The translations under genes and the position numbers were made by a program. Shown here one piece after another: positions 1 through 8,310 of a stretch of 64,000 bases of DNA (its first letter is position 1; every line of letters begins with the position of its first letter). The DNA comes from Haloferax marinum. GTDB lineage: Archaea > Halobacteriota > Halobacteria > Halobacteriales > Haloferacaceae. The stretch is taken from the NCBI RefSeq assembly GCF_009674625.1, contig NZ_WKJQ01000001.1:62001-126000 (forward strand). Reading direction: 5' to 3'. A model generated the notes under the pieces. That model saw only the letters and a program-made list of their open reading frames with translations. It did not search any database and was not told where the DNA came from.

Positions 1-472
1 GGCCGAGGTTGAGCACGGGATACCGACCGTCTGCAGGGATACAACACACTTCGTCGAGCATCGCGATCTCCTCGTTGTCGAGGCCGGTGCCTTCGCGGCC
101 GAAGACGAGCGCCGTCTTGGTCTTCACCGTCTCGAGCGAGTCGGCGAGTTCGGCGGGGGTCTTGAACGGGTAGCGGATGTGCCGGGTGGAGTCTTCGTGC
201 GAGATTGCAGTGGTTCCGACGGTGTGGAACTCCTCGACGACTTCCTCGAGCGTCGTCTCCGTCGCGTTCGGGAGGACGTCCTCACGGGCGTGGCCGGCGA
301 ATCCGTACGCCTCGCCGTCGGGGTCCAGCGGTGGCGGGTTGACGAGTCGGAGGTCGTAGATGCCGAAGTTCTTCATCGCCCGAGCGATGGTTCCGACGTT
401 TCCCGGCGTCTCGGGTTCGACGACGACTACGACGAACTCGTGGTCGGAATCGGTGTCGTGTGTGTCGCTCAT
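1..472 (-). CDS. SPOUT-type RNA 2'-O-methyltransferase, TrmJ-like (partial, C-terminus outside window)
   Basis: The minus strand reads from an ATG at 472 to the window edge without a stop. The N-terminus contains the SPOUT pattern EPETPGNVGTIARAMKNFG followed by LRLVNP, and further on ALVFGREGTGLDNEE, the two SAM-binding segments of TrmH/TrmJ-class tRNA 2'-O-methyltransferases. Archaeal TrmJ methylates position 32 of tRNA; that substrate is inferred from the family and not visible here. The start is set by an ATGA overlap with the stop of the preceding minus-strand gene, so the two are probably translated together. The C-terminal part, with the knot and the last SAM-contact motif, is cut off by the window. 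Confidence 0.8.
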   Translation of the reverse strand, partial: MSDTHDTDSDHEFVVVVVEPETPGNVGTIARAMKNFGIYDLRLVNPPPLDPDGEAYGFAGHAREDVLPNATETTLEEVVEEFHTVGTTAISHEDSTRHIRYPFKTPAELADSLETVKTKTALVFGREGTGLDNEEIAMLDEVCCIPADGRYPVLNLG

Positions 473-1053
473 TTCGTCGGGTAGTCCGTGTCTAAATCGA
501 GGTCGTCGAGGTCGTCTTCGTCGATGAGGTTCGAGTCGTCGGCGTCCGCGTCTGGGCCGTAGTCGCGGAGGTTGATGCGCTCACCTTCGAAGCCTTCGAC
601 GAGTCGCTGTTGAATCTCGGCAGGGTCCGGTGGCGACGGCAGGTGGTCGGGGTCGGTATCGACGTACTCCAGTCCGGCGTAGCCTTCGGGGGCGCGGCCA
701 CCGTCTGCGAACCACTCGTGGAACGCGTCGGCAAAGACGTCGTCGCCGACGAAGTCGCGGCCACCCTCCTCGCGGAACCAGTAGAGGAAGTCGGGTTCGT
801 GGTGGTCACACAGGAGGACTTCCTCGCCGGGTTCGCCGTAGACGATTCGTGCCTGTCGGCACTGTCGAATCTCCTCGTCACCGTGGACGAGATAACACCC
901 ATCGCACGGTTCTTCGACGAGCGTGACGAGTCGGACGAGGCGCTTGCGAGCGTCCTCGGGGATGTCGTCGAGCGGTTTGAACTCCCCGTCGTCGGTGAAT
1001 ATCTCGGACTCCTCGAATCGCCATCCACGGAGTCCCACGCTGACCTTCGCCAT
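469..1053 (-). CDS. conserved haloarchaeal protein with a Cys/His cluster, function unknown
   Basis: This 194-residue acidic protein starts at ATG 1053 and ends in an ATGA overlap with the downstream RNA methyltransferase gene, indicating one transcript. Cysteines 50, 53, 65 and 82 with His84-His85 form a spaced cluster (CDGC, C, CDHH) that could bind zinc. The last 40 residues are almost all Asp, Asn and Leu, typical of a disordered haloarchaeal tail. No family could be named from the sequence. Coupling to a tRNA methyltransferase suggests, but does not show, a role in RNA metabolism. Confidence 0.75.
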   Translation of the reverse strand: MAKVSVGLRGWRFEESEIFTDDGEFKPLDDIPEDARKRLVRLVTLVEEPCDGCYLVHGDEEIRQCRQARIVYGEPGEEVLLCDHHEPDFLYWFREEGGRDFVGDDVFADAFHEWFADGGRAPEGYAGLEYVDTDPDHLPSPPDPAEIQQRLVEGFEGERINLRDYGPDADADDSNLIDEDDLDDLDLDTDYPTK

Positions 1054-1258
1054 AACTCGGGGTAGCCAATCGGCGGATAAAAATGGCGTGATGCGACCTC
1101 ACGTCGCGAGACAGTCCCGAACAGCGGTCGTCGCCGCATTCGTCTTCCCGAACAGCGGTTGTCGCCACGAACAGAAGTCGTCGCCACGGGTGTCTTCGAC
1201 TTCCCGCCAAGCGTTCCGCGACCGGTCGGCATATGTTCGTGTGGTCCAACCGACGAGT

Positions 1259-2401
1259 ATGCGAACCGTCGATGCGGCAGGACTCAAAATCGGCGACGAC
1301 TATCCGCCCCGAATCATGGGCGTGCTCAACGTCTCCAACGAGTCACCGTACAAGCCGAGCGTGTTCAACGACCCGACCGAGGCCGCCGAATACGTCGACC
1401 GGACCCTCATCGACGAAGGTGCCGACATCGTCGATATCGGCCTCGAATCGGCAAACAAACGCCTCGACGTGCTCTCGGCCGACGAGGAACTCGAACGCCT
1501 CGACACGGCGCTTTCGGTCCTCGACCACGTCTCCGGTGACGCCGTCTTCTCTATCGAGACGCGGTATCACGAAGTCGCAGAAGCGGCCCTCGAAAACGGA
1601 TTCGACATGGTCAACGACATCTGCGGGTTCGCCGACCCCGAGATGCCGAGGGTGTGCGAGGAGTACGACGCCGCCGTCGCCAAGATGGCGAGTCCCCCGG
1701 ACCTCACTCGCCCCGGTGCTATCGAGGAGGTAGACGACATCTACGACGCACTCGAACTGAACGGCTTCACCGACAAGACCATCGTCGACCCGGCGTTCGG
1801 CGGCTGGTCCGAAGCCAAGACACTCGCACAGGACCGAGAGACCTTCGACCGCCTCCGCGAGTTCCGTGGCTACGGCTATCCGATTTTGGTCTCTATCAAC
1901 CGGAAGAACTTCCTCCGCGACGTCGCCGGCCGGTCGACCGAAGACGCACTTCCAGTCAGTCTCGCGGCCACGTCGATGGCCGTCGAACGCGGCGCACACA
2001 TCGTTCGAACCCACGACGTACAGGAGACGCGCGACGCGGCACTCGTCGGCCACGAGTTCAAACGCCGTCGCGTCCGCGAACCGGGCGACGTGTCCGTCGA
2101 AGAACTCGACGTGACGACACCTGGCGAGGCGAGGCGGCATCTGGACCGACTCGGCGCACGGAACGACGTCGCAGACGAGTGTGTCACCCACGTGTTCGAA
2201 CTCGAAGGTCTCTCGGACGAAGAGCGAGAGAAACTCGCAGGTGTCGCTGGCGACGCGGGAGCGATCTTCGTCAGTGCGGAGACAGGCGGCCTCCTCGTCG
2301 GGACACCCGCCGCACTCGGCCGCATCTCCGGCCTCGTCAACGAGGCGTCAGACGCTCTCGAAGGCGCGTTCGACACCATCGAACGCAGCCTTCACAGGTA
2401 G
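1259..2401 (+). CDS. dihydropteroate synthase-like protein with extra C-terminal domain
   Basis: The 380-residue product has the DHPS TIM-barrel signatures in divergent form: MGVLNVSNESPYKPS for the first pterin-phosphate loop, VDIGLESANKR where DHPS has DIGGEST, FDMVNDICGF, an FGGWSEAKT loop, ILVSINRKNF and RTHDVQETRDA near residue 250. DHPS joins p-aminobenzoate to dihydropterin pyrophosphate. Residues from about 272 to 380 form an additional domain not found in bacterial DHPS. The ATG at 1259 was chosen over a longer frame from 923, because 923-1258 overlaps the opposite-strand gene and the barrel begins right after 1259. The next same-strand gene is a pterin pyrophosphokinase (MptE-like), which supports a pterin role. 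The altered motifs leave open whether p-aminobenzoate is the true co-substrate. Confidence 0.82.
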   Translation: MRTVDAAGLKIGDDYPPRIMGVLNVSNESPYKPSVFNDPTEAAEYVDRTLIDEGADIVDIGLESANKRLDVLSADEELERLDTALSVLDHVSGDAVFSIETRYHEVAEAALENGFDMVNDICGFADPEMPRVCEEYDAAVAKMASPPDLTRPGAIEEVDDIYDALELNGFTDKTIVDPAFGGWSEAKTLAQDRETFDRLREFRGYGYPILVSINRKNFLRDVAGRSTEDALPVSLAATSMAVERGAHIVRTHDVQETRDAALVGHEFKRRRVREPGDVSVEELDVTTPGEARRHLDRLGARNDVADECVTHVFELEGLSDEEREKLAGVAGDAGAIFVSAETGGLLVGTPAALGRISGLVNEASDALEGAFDTIERSLHR

Positions 2402-2552
2402 TAAACGACCAACTGAACGTCGATTCACACGGGCCTCGTGTGGATGTCTCACAATGGCACAAATCGGTCGATTTGTATGACGTTCGGCATACTTTGACCG
2501 TTCGACTAAGAGAAAACTTATACCATCCGACTCTAAAACGGTCCTGTGGACG

Positions 2553-2594
2553 CCGGAAGGGCACGCGGGTAGGGGTACACGAGTGCCATTCCGG
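2553..2594 (+). ncRNA. hairpin in the leader before the MptE-like gene (candidate structured RNA)
   Basis: Arms CCGGAAGGGCAC (2553-2564) and GTGCCATTCCGG (2583-2594) pair over 12 positions with one mismatch and an 18-base loop. An AT-rich TATA-like stretch (ACTTATACC, about 2514-2522) lies 25-30 bases before the hairpin, so a transcript beginning near 2545 would carry it, with a leader of about 95 bases before the MptE-like start. It could be a regulatory leader, a small RNA or part of a terminator for the upstream DHPS-like gene. Confidence 0.35.
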
Positions 2595-2639
2595 CCCATA
2601 CAGTTACACTCCAGAGCTACAGCACTGTGAGTATCAACT

Positions 2640-3317
2640 ATGCGATTTACAGAGTGGGACCCCGTTTACACGCAGATTCTCGACAGTTTCGGGTTCGGCA
2701 GGGAGGGTGACGAAACGGCCCGCGACGTCCTCGCGTCGTTCGTCTCACCGTTCGACAGGTCTCGTCTCGCGTGGGAAGGAAAGACGGTTGCAATCTGCGG
2801 CGCGGCCCCGACACTCGACGACGAACTCGCACGCGTCGAGGATGCGGATATCGTCGTCGCCGCCTCGACGGCCGCCGATACTGTCCGTGAGGCGGGCTAC
2901 GACCTGGACTTGATGGTGACCGACCTCGACAAGAATCCTGAGACGGCAGTCGAGTTGACCGAATCTGGGACTCCGGTCGCCGCCGCCGCCCACGGCGACA
3001 ACATCCCACAGATTCGTGAGTGGGTGCCGAAGTTCGACACCGACCACGTCCTCGGAACCACACAGGCCGAACCCCGTGGCCCCGTGGTCAACTGGGGTGG
3101 CTTCACGGACGGTGACCGGGCGGCCTTCATCGCAGACGAACTCGGCGCAGCGAGACTCGTCTTCGCTGGTTGGGACTTCGACGACCCCACTGTAGACGAG
3201 ATGAAAGCACAGAAACTGGCGTGGGCCGAGCGCCTATTAGGCTGGCTCGAACACCGTCGAGGGGAGCAGTTTTCCGTTCTCGACGGAAGACGAGACGATA
3301 TCGAGCCACTGCCGTAG
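2640..3317 (+). CDS. mptE: 6-hydroxymethyl-7,8-dihydropterin pyrophosphokinase, MptE/DUF115 type
   Basis: This 225-residue protein matches the archaeal DUF115 pterin pyrophosphokinase: a glycine-containing nucleotide loop CGAAPTLDDEL near residues 50-60, the acidic motif MVTDLDKNPE at about 97-106, AAAHGDN, and a C-terminal segment with FAGWDFDD. MptE pyrophosphorylates 6-hydroxymethyl-dihydropterin with ATP, giving the substrate of dihydropteroate synthase or of methanopterin synthesis. It lies 238 bases downstream of the DHPS-like gene on the same strand, so both neighbouring pterin steps are represented. The gap holds a promoter-like element and a hairpin, so it may be transcribed separately. 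Confidence 0.88.
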   Translation: MRFTEWDPVYTQILDSFGFGREGDETARDVLASFVSPFDRSRLAWEGKTVAICGAAPTLDDELARVEDADIVVAASTAADTVREAGYDLDLMVTDLDKNPETAVELTESGTPVAAAAHGDNIPQIREWVPKFDTDHVLGTTQAEPRGPVVNWGGFTDGDRAAFIADELGAARLVFAGWDFDDPTVDEMKAQKLAWAERLLGWLEHRRGEQFSVLDGRRDDIEPLP

Positions 3318-3344
3318 CGTCTCGACTACGGCAGCCAACAGACG

Positions 3345-4166
3345 CTACCGCGTGTTGTGTGGCGGTGTTCCCGCCTCGGTATCGGTGCTGGAGACGGTTG
3401 GCGTCGTCTCGTCTACGACTGCGTCGAAGAGTTCGGCGTCACACGCCAGACAGGTGACCGTGACGTGGCGCTTTTTCGTCGTCCCCGCGTCGCTCACTCG
3501 CTCGGTGTCCACGTCGACAGACCCCTCACAGGTCGGGCACCGGTGGAGACTGAGACGAAGCGCACCAAGGACGCGGTTTCGGTCTGCCGTCGAGAGCTCC
3601 CACCACTCCGGGTAGTGGCGCCGGAACGTCATGACCGCGGTCAAGTCGGCGACGAAGGCGGCCCGAGACGTCCACCGACCGATATTTCCACCGTCTAGTT
3701 GTGCGAACAGTCCTCGTTCGTCCCATCCCATCTCGACGCGGGCGCGCTCGACACCCAACAGGTCTGCGAGGGCGTTCCGGTCGTGTTCTCGCCCATCCAT
3801 CCCGGCCATTCGTCGCTGCCAGTCATTAGAAAACCGGCTCGAGAGGGCGAGGTCTCCGGAGGTCCCCTCGGTGAAGATTCCTGCGGCGTGGAGGTCTGAG
3901 ACGAGGTCGACCTCTCCGTCGAGGGCGAGCGGTGGAGAGGACTCTGCTGCCGGCAGTTTCGGCAGTCGCGACCGCCGGAACTCGAGCACTGCAAACCCGA
4001 ACACGACTGCTGGTGGGAGCACGCCGAAGGCCACACCGTACGGTGACCACACGAGCCATCCGAGTGTTCCACAGACAACTGTCAAGAATAGTAGAGGTAA
4101 GGCGATTGGGCTCCCGAGCAGTGGCTGGTGTATCTCGAGGCCAAGGGAGAGTCGTCGCCCAGACAT
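3345..4166 (-). CDS. membrane-anchored protein with C-terminal zinc ribbon, unknown function
   Basis: The 273-residue product has two hydrophobic segments at about residues 17-58, then a soluble region, and near residues 210-245 two CxxC pairs (CPTCEGS and CLACDAE) typical of a zinc ribbon. A central stretch (LADLLGVERARVEMGWDERGLFAQLDGGNIGRW) is recognisably related to the gene at 13565-14410 (LASILGVDEEQVTLKQRDRWFAAAVDGVYVGQW), which has the same membrane-then-zinc layout, so the two are paralogues. The start at 4166 is an ATG. Role unknown. Confidence 0.75.
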   Translation of the reverse strand: MSGRRLSLGLEIHQPLLGSPIALPLLFLTVVCGTLGWLVWSPYGVAFGVLPPAVVFGFAVLEFRRSRLPKLPAAESSPPLALDGEVDLVSDLHAAGIFTEGTSGDLALSSRFSNDWQRRMAGMDGREHDRNALADLLGVERARVEMGWDERGLFAQLDGGNIGRWTSRAAFVADLTAVMTFRRHYPEWWELSTADRNRVLGALRLSLHRCPTCEGSVDVDTERVSDAGTTKKRHVTVTCLACDAELFDAVVDETTPTVSSTDTEAGTPPHNTR

Positions 4167-4261
4167 ACTGCATAGAAAGTGTTCTCACCGTATAGGTATG
4201 GACTGGGTACATCAGATATGAAGAATGTAAATGTGTGGACTTATCTGAATTCAGTTCATAA

Positions 4262-4297
4262 TAGTACGTTACCGCAGAGCGTCAGCGTTACGTACTA
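4262..4297. repeat. imperfect inverted repeat upstream of photolyase
   Basis: TAGTACGTTAC (4262-4272) and GTTACGTACTA (4287-4297) are complementary at 10 of 11 positions around a 14-base centre. They sit in the relatively AT-rich 280-base spacer between the divergent zinc-ribbon gene and the photolyase gene (start 4447). The dyad may be an operator, or the end of an unannotated transcript. No coding frame was convincing in this spacer. Confidence 0.35.
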
Positions 4298-4446
4298 CTA
4301 TCTGTCGAGGGTCGTCCGGTTAGACACTGAACAGGGTAGTTCTCTCGGTGGGAACGCAGCAAAGTAGGGGGGCATTTGTGGATAAATTCCAGCGTAAGTC
4401 CGTGCCTGCCGCTACATTAACGGTTCTTCCGTCCTGAAGCGCGGTT

Positions 4447-5880
4447 ATGCACCTGTACTGGCACCGGCGTGATTTACGAATCGCCGATAATCGAGGATTG
4501 TCGAACGCCGCCAGCGACGACGTCGCCCCGCTCTTCGTGTTCGACGACGCGGTTCTCGAACACGCCGGTTCGCCACGCGTCAGGTATCTACTCGACGCAC
4601 TCGCCGAACTTCGCGCGTCGTACCGTGCTGCTGGAGGTGACCTCCTCGTCGCCCGAGGCGACCCGAAGACGCTCGTTCCTGAAATCGCGACGGCACTCGG
4701 CGCAGACCGAGTGGTCTGGAACGAAGACTACTCTGGAGTTGCCAGAGACCGTGACGCCGCGGTTCGGCTCGCACTCGACGATGCCGGTATCGCTCGCGAA
4801 TCAGTTCACGACGCCATATTCCACCCTCCAGGGTCGATTACCACGAACGCAGGCGACCCCTACTCGGTGTACACCTACTTCTGGAAGAAGTGGCGTGACC
4901 GTGAGAAACCCGACCCGTACCCAGAACCCGACGACGACGTAATTGCCGACGTGGAGACGCTCCAGTCGGTCACACAGTCGGTTCCGGACGTCACTGTCGG
5001 TGACCTCCCGACGATGGCCGACCTCGGCTTCGACGAACCGACTGCCGACGTGATTTCGGCCGGAACCGCGGCCGCACGCCGGCGACTCGAGGCGTTCTGT
5101 GACGACGCAATCTATCACTATGCAGCTGACCGAGACTACCCGTCTCGGGAAGGCACCTCGAAACTCTCGACGGACCTGAAGTTCGGGACCATCGGTATTC
5201 GAGAGGTGTACGCCGCCACCGCCGAAGCCAGGGAAGGTGTGGGTGGCGAGCGAGACGAGTCCGTAGAGGAGTTCCAATCACAACTCGCGTGGCGCGAGTT
5301 CTACACACACGTCCTCAGGTTCAATCCACACGTCGTCTCGGAGAACTACAAGGAGTTCGAATACGACATCCAGTGGCGCGACGACCCTGCCGAGTTGGAA
5401 GCGTGGAAAGACGGTGCGACAGGCTATCCAATCGTCGACGCCGGGATGCGCCAACTGAAGGCCGAGGCGTACATGCACAACCGCGTTCGCATGATCGTCG
5501 CCTCGTTCCTCACGAAGGACCTGCTGTGTGACTGGCGACACGGCTACGCACACTTCCGCGAACTCCTCTCGGACCACGACACGGCGAACGACAACGGTGG
5601 CTGGCAGTGGGCCGCCTCGACAGGTACTGACGCCCAACCGTATTTCCGCATCTTCAACCCGATGACGCAGGGCGAACGCTACGACCCGGACGCCGAGTAC
5701 ATCAAACAGTACGTGCCTGAGTTGGAAGGCGTATCCGCCGATACCATCCACGACTGGCACGAACTGAGCGACACAGAACGCGAGCGTGTCGCACCCGACT
5801 ATCCTGCACCCATCGTGGACCACGCCGAACGACGTGAGATGGCACTCTCGATGTTCGAAACGGCCAGAGGCGGCGACTGA
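4447..5880 (+). CDS. phr: deoxyribodipyrimidine photolyase (class I CPD photolyase)
   Basis: This 477-residue protein starts with the antenna domain motif LYWHRRDLRIADNRGL and has the FAD-binding domain of the photolyase/cryptochrome family in its second half: FQSQLAWREFY, TGYPIVDAGMRQL, MHNRVRMIVASFLTKDL, DHDTANDNGGWQW and YFRIFNPMTQGERYDP. It repairs UV-induced cyclobutane pyrimidine dimers with blue light energy, important for sun-exposed haloarchaea. Length is normal for the family. Initiation at ATG 4447 gives the expected N-terminus. It stands alone on the plus strand, followed 72 bases later by a DJ-1/PfpI gene. Confidence 0.95.
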   Translation: MHLYWHRRDLRIADNRGLSNAASDDVAPLFVFDDAVLEHAGSPRVRYLLDALAELRASYRAAGGDLLVARGDPKTLVPEIATALGADRVVWNEDYSGVARDRDAAVRLALDDAGIARESVHDAIFHPPGSITTNAGDPYSVYTYFWKKWRDREKPDPYPEPDDDVIADVETLQSVTQSVPDVTVGDLPTMADLGFDEPTADVISAGTAAARRRLEAFCDDAIYHYAADRDYPSREGTSKLSTDLKFGTIGIREVYAATAEAREGVGGERDESVEEFQSQLAWREFYTHVLRFNPHVVSENYKEFEYDIQWRDDPAELEAWKDGATGYPIVDAGMRQLKAEAYMHNRVRMIVASFLTKDLLCDWRHGYAHFRELLSDHDTANDNGGWQWAASTGTDAQPYFRIFNPMTQGERYDPDAEYIKQYVPELEGVSADTIHDWHELSDTERERVAPDYPAPIVDHAERREMALSMFETARGGD

Positions 5881-5952
5881 CCACAGTCGTTCGGTCGCAG
5901 TCGTCACGACCGGTGGCGAAACGCTATCGTCTCGCCCCGCGAGTGGCTATCC

Positions 5953-6558
5953 ATGCACGTCGCTATCCTCCTCTACGACGGGTTCGACGAACTCGACGCA
6001 GTCGCCCCGTTCGAAGTGTTCCAGAACGCGGGGGCGTTCGGTGCTGACTGTACTGCCGAGTTCGTCACACTCGACGAACGCGAGTTCGTGACTGCGAGCC
6101 ACGGCATGCGCGTCGGTGTCGATAGCGTCCTCGACCCGGAAACCGACCACCCTGACCTCCTCGTCGTTCCAGGCGGCGGGTGGAACTCCCGCGCCGACCA
6201 GAGCGCCTGGGCAGAAGCCGAAAAGGGTGAGATTCCCGAAGCGATAGCGACGCTTCACGAAGGCGGCAGTATGGTCGCCGGTGTCTGTACGGGTGGGATG
6301 CTCCTCTCTCGAGCGGGTATCCTCAGTGGGCGACCGGCAATCACACACGCGGGCGCACTGGACGACTTGCGTGAGACGGACGCTGAAGTGGTTACCGCCC
6401 GCGTCGTGGACGATGGTGACGTCCTCACCGCCGGTGGTGTCACGTCCGGCCTCGACCTGTCGTTACACGTCGTCGAACGAGAGTTCGGGAGCGAGGTCGC
6501 CACTCGTGTCGCCAGCGAGATAGAGTACGAACGCCGAGACACCCCGTTCGACGGCTGA
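5953..6558 (+). CDS. DJ-1/PfpI (class I glutamine amidotransferase-like) family protein
   Basis: The 201-residue protein begins VAILLYDGFDELDAVAPFEVF, the usual start of DJ-1/PfpI proteins, and has a nucleophile-elbow motif MVAGVCTGGMLLS with Cys at about residue 115 and a downstream HAGALDDL. The Asp/Glu near residue 18 and the cysteine are the usual reactive pair. Members act as glyoxalases, protein deglycases, isonitrile hydratases or transcription regulators, so the substrate cannot be given. Its neighbours are photolyase and SOD, consistent with a stress or damage-repair block. Confidence 0.85.
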   Translation: MHVAILLYDGFDELDAVAPFEVFQNAGAFGADCTAEFVTLDEREFVTASHGMRVGVDSVLDPETDHPDLLVVPGGGWNSRADQSAWAEAEKGEIPEAIATLHEGGSMVAGVCTGGMLLSRAGILSGRPAITHAGALDDLRETDAEVVTARVVDDGDVLTAGGVTSGLDLSLHVVEREFGSEVATRVASEIEYERRDTPFDG

Positions 6559-6696
6559 CACGTACGGGAATTACCGGCAATCTAATCTGTCGAAATCGGC
6601 AGACTGCGGGGTGCGAGGCCTTGTTCTGTGCTACCATACCTCTCCTCAAGTTTTAACAGGATTCCGCCCTACCCTCAGTACGGAGGTTATTACACA

Positions 6697-7296
6697 ATGA
6701 GCTACGAACTCGACCCGCTTCCGTACGACTACGACGCGCTCGAACCCCACATCTCCGAACAAGTCCTGACCTGGCACCACGACACCCACCACCAGGGCTA
6801 CGTAAACGGATGGAACGCCGCTGACGAGACGCTCGAAGCGAACCGCGAGGCAGGCGAGTTCGGTTCGTCCGCCGGCGCGCTCCGCAACGTCACCCACAAC
6901 GGCTCCGGTCACATCCTGCACGACCTCTTCTGGCAGAACATGTCGCCGGAAGGCGGTGCCGAGCCGTCGGGTGCACTCGCAGACCGCATCGCGGAGGACT
7001 TCGGTTCCTACGAAGCCTGGAAGGGCGAATTCGAAGCCGCAGCAGGCGCTGCCGGTGGCTGGGCACTTCTCGTCTACGACTCGTTCTCGAACCAGCTTCG
7101 GAACGTCGTCGTCGACAAGCACGACCAGGGCGCACTCTGGGGCAGCCACCCCATCCTCGCGCTGGACGTCTGGGAACACTCCTACTACCACGACTACGGC
7201 CCGGCCCGCGGTGACTTCATCAGCGCGTTCTTCGAGGTCGTCGACTGGGAAGAGCCGTCGGCCCGCTACGAGCAGGCCGTCGAACTCTTCGAGTAG
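6697..7296 (+). CDS. sod: superoxide dismutase (Mn/Fe type)
   Basis: The 199-residue product has the full Mn/Fe-SOD fold signatures: LTWHHDTHHQGYV with the first metal His, NGSGHILHDLFWQNMSP with the second, and LDVWEHSYYHDYG with the Asp and third His. It dismutates superoxide to peroxide and oxygen in the cytoplasm. The ATG at 6697 is preceded by GGAGGT at 6682-6687 at good spacing and gives the known haloarchaeal N-terminus SYELDPLPYDYDAL; the longer frame from 6628 has no support. A TATA-like stretch (GTTTTAACA) is near 6651. Confidence 0.96.
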   Translation: MSYELDPLPYDYDALEPHISEQVLTWHHDTHHQGYVNGWNAADETLEANREAGEFGSSAGALRNVTHNGSGHILHDLFWQNMSPEGGAEPSGALADRIAEDFGSYEAWKGEFEAAAGAAGGWALLVYDSFSNQLRNVVVDKHDQGALWGSHPILALDVWEHSYYHDYGPARGDFISAFFEVVDWEEPSARYEQAVELFE

Positions 7297-7419
7297 ACCC
7301 GCACATCCTGACAAACCTTTTTAGAGAGTCGCAAACTCCCGACCAGCGGGTGCGCTGTCGTGCGAAGAGACTCACGAGAACAAGAAGACAGAACAGAGCG
7401 AGAAGACAGACCCGACCAG

Positions 7420-7836
7420 TCAGTCGAGTGCTTCGGCAGGAGTGGTGAGACGCGAGAAATCGAACTCGTTCGACAACGCCTGGATGCGGTCGTTCAGCGT
7501 GGCAAAGTCACGGCCCGAACTCCCCCGGTCGAAACTGGCGAACATCCCGACTGGACCGTCACCGACGAACGTCCGAAACTGTTCGAACGTATCGAATCCT
7601 CTCACCGTGTAGCCGTAGTCGGCGTAGTAAAGCGCCTCGTACGTATCTCTGGTGACGTAACCGAACCGTTCGTTGTCGATGAACTTCGCGACGTCGACGG
7701 TGTCGATCGCGTCGGCCACGTCCGCTCGGATGTACAGATGTTCGTATCCCTGTCGGTCGAAGACCCACAAGTCTCGAAGTGCGTCTCCACCGAACGCGCG
7801 GACGGTTTCGACGATTCGTGAGGCGGCATCACTCAT
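7420..7836 (-). CDS. conserved haloarchaeal protein of unknown function
   Basis: About 138 residues from ATG 7836 (MSDAASRIVETVRAF). Longer starts exist at 7875 and 7929; 7836 was chosen because the conserved-looking part begins there, but the choice is uncertain. The sequence has an N-terminal helix, then a repeated aromatic pattern (DLWVFDRQGYEHLYIRADV, YEALYYADYGYTVRGF) and no catalytic motif or membrane segment. It resembles small paralogous haloarchaeal proteins that I could only place as uncharacterised. It is convergent with SOD and divergent from the small gene at 7990. Confidence 0.65.
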   Translation of the reverse strand: MSDAASRIVETVRAFGGDALRDLWVFDRQGYEHLYIRADVADAIDTVDVAKFIDNERFGYVTRDTYEALYYADYGYTVRGFDTFEQFRTFVGDGPVGMFASFDRGSSGRDFATLNDRIQALSNEFDFSRLTTPAEALD

Positions 7837-7989
7837 CGCTCTCGTGTCCCACTCACCATTGATAAGCATTGGCATGAGAACGGCTCTCCCGCTATCGAAG
7901 TTTACTCGTCTAGTAGTTGCCAGTTCCACGCCGTCGTCTCTCGGCGGAGGGTCGTCGGGGTTTTGCCGGTCCGCAGAGAACCAGTCTGT

Positions 7990-8280
7990 ATGCCCAAGCC
8001 GAAAGACGAGTTCGATACTCTCTATGGCTACCTGTTGTACGACCCAGAAGACGTTCTCGACCCCGACTACATGTACACTGTCGACGAAATCGCTCGGATG
8101 TTACAGGGTCTCGACCCGACCACCGAGCTCAGCGAGGAGACCGAAGACCGCCTCATCGAGTGGACGATTCCGTGGATTATCCAACACGAAGAGAAGTTCG
8201 TCATCAACGACCCGCGCGGCGACGACCCAGGATACTTCGGTCTTCACCCAGACGCCGTCGCTGAAGACGACGAAGAGTAG
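7990..8280 (+). CDS. small conserved haloarchaeal protein (DUF5827-like)
   Basis: The 96-residue acidic protein starts MPKPKDEFDTLYGYLLYDPE and is dominated by helices, with no cofactor motif. I recall similar proteins in haloarchaea under an uncharacterised DUF (DUF5827); the name is uncertain. The internal ATG at 7990 is preferred over 7963 because the extra nine residues (VRREPVC) do not look haloarchaeal-acidic. It is convergent with the MBL-fold hydrolase gene 30 bases downstream. Confidence 0.65.
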   Translation: MPKPKDEFDTLYGYLLYDPEDVLDPDYMYTVDEIARMLQGLDPTTELSEETEDRLIEWTIPWIIQHEEKFVINDPRGDDPGYFGLHPDAVAEDDEE

Positions 8281-8310
8281 AACGAGCGATTCGGCCTGCG
8301 CCGTCGCCAC

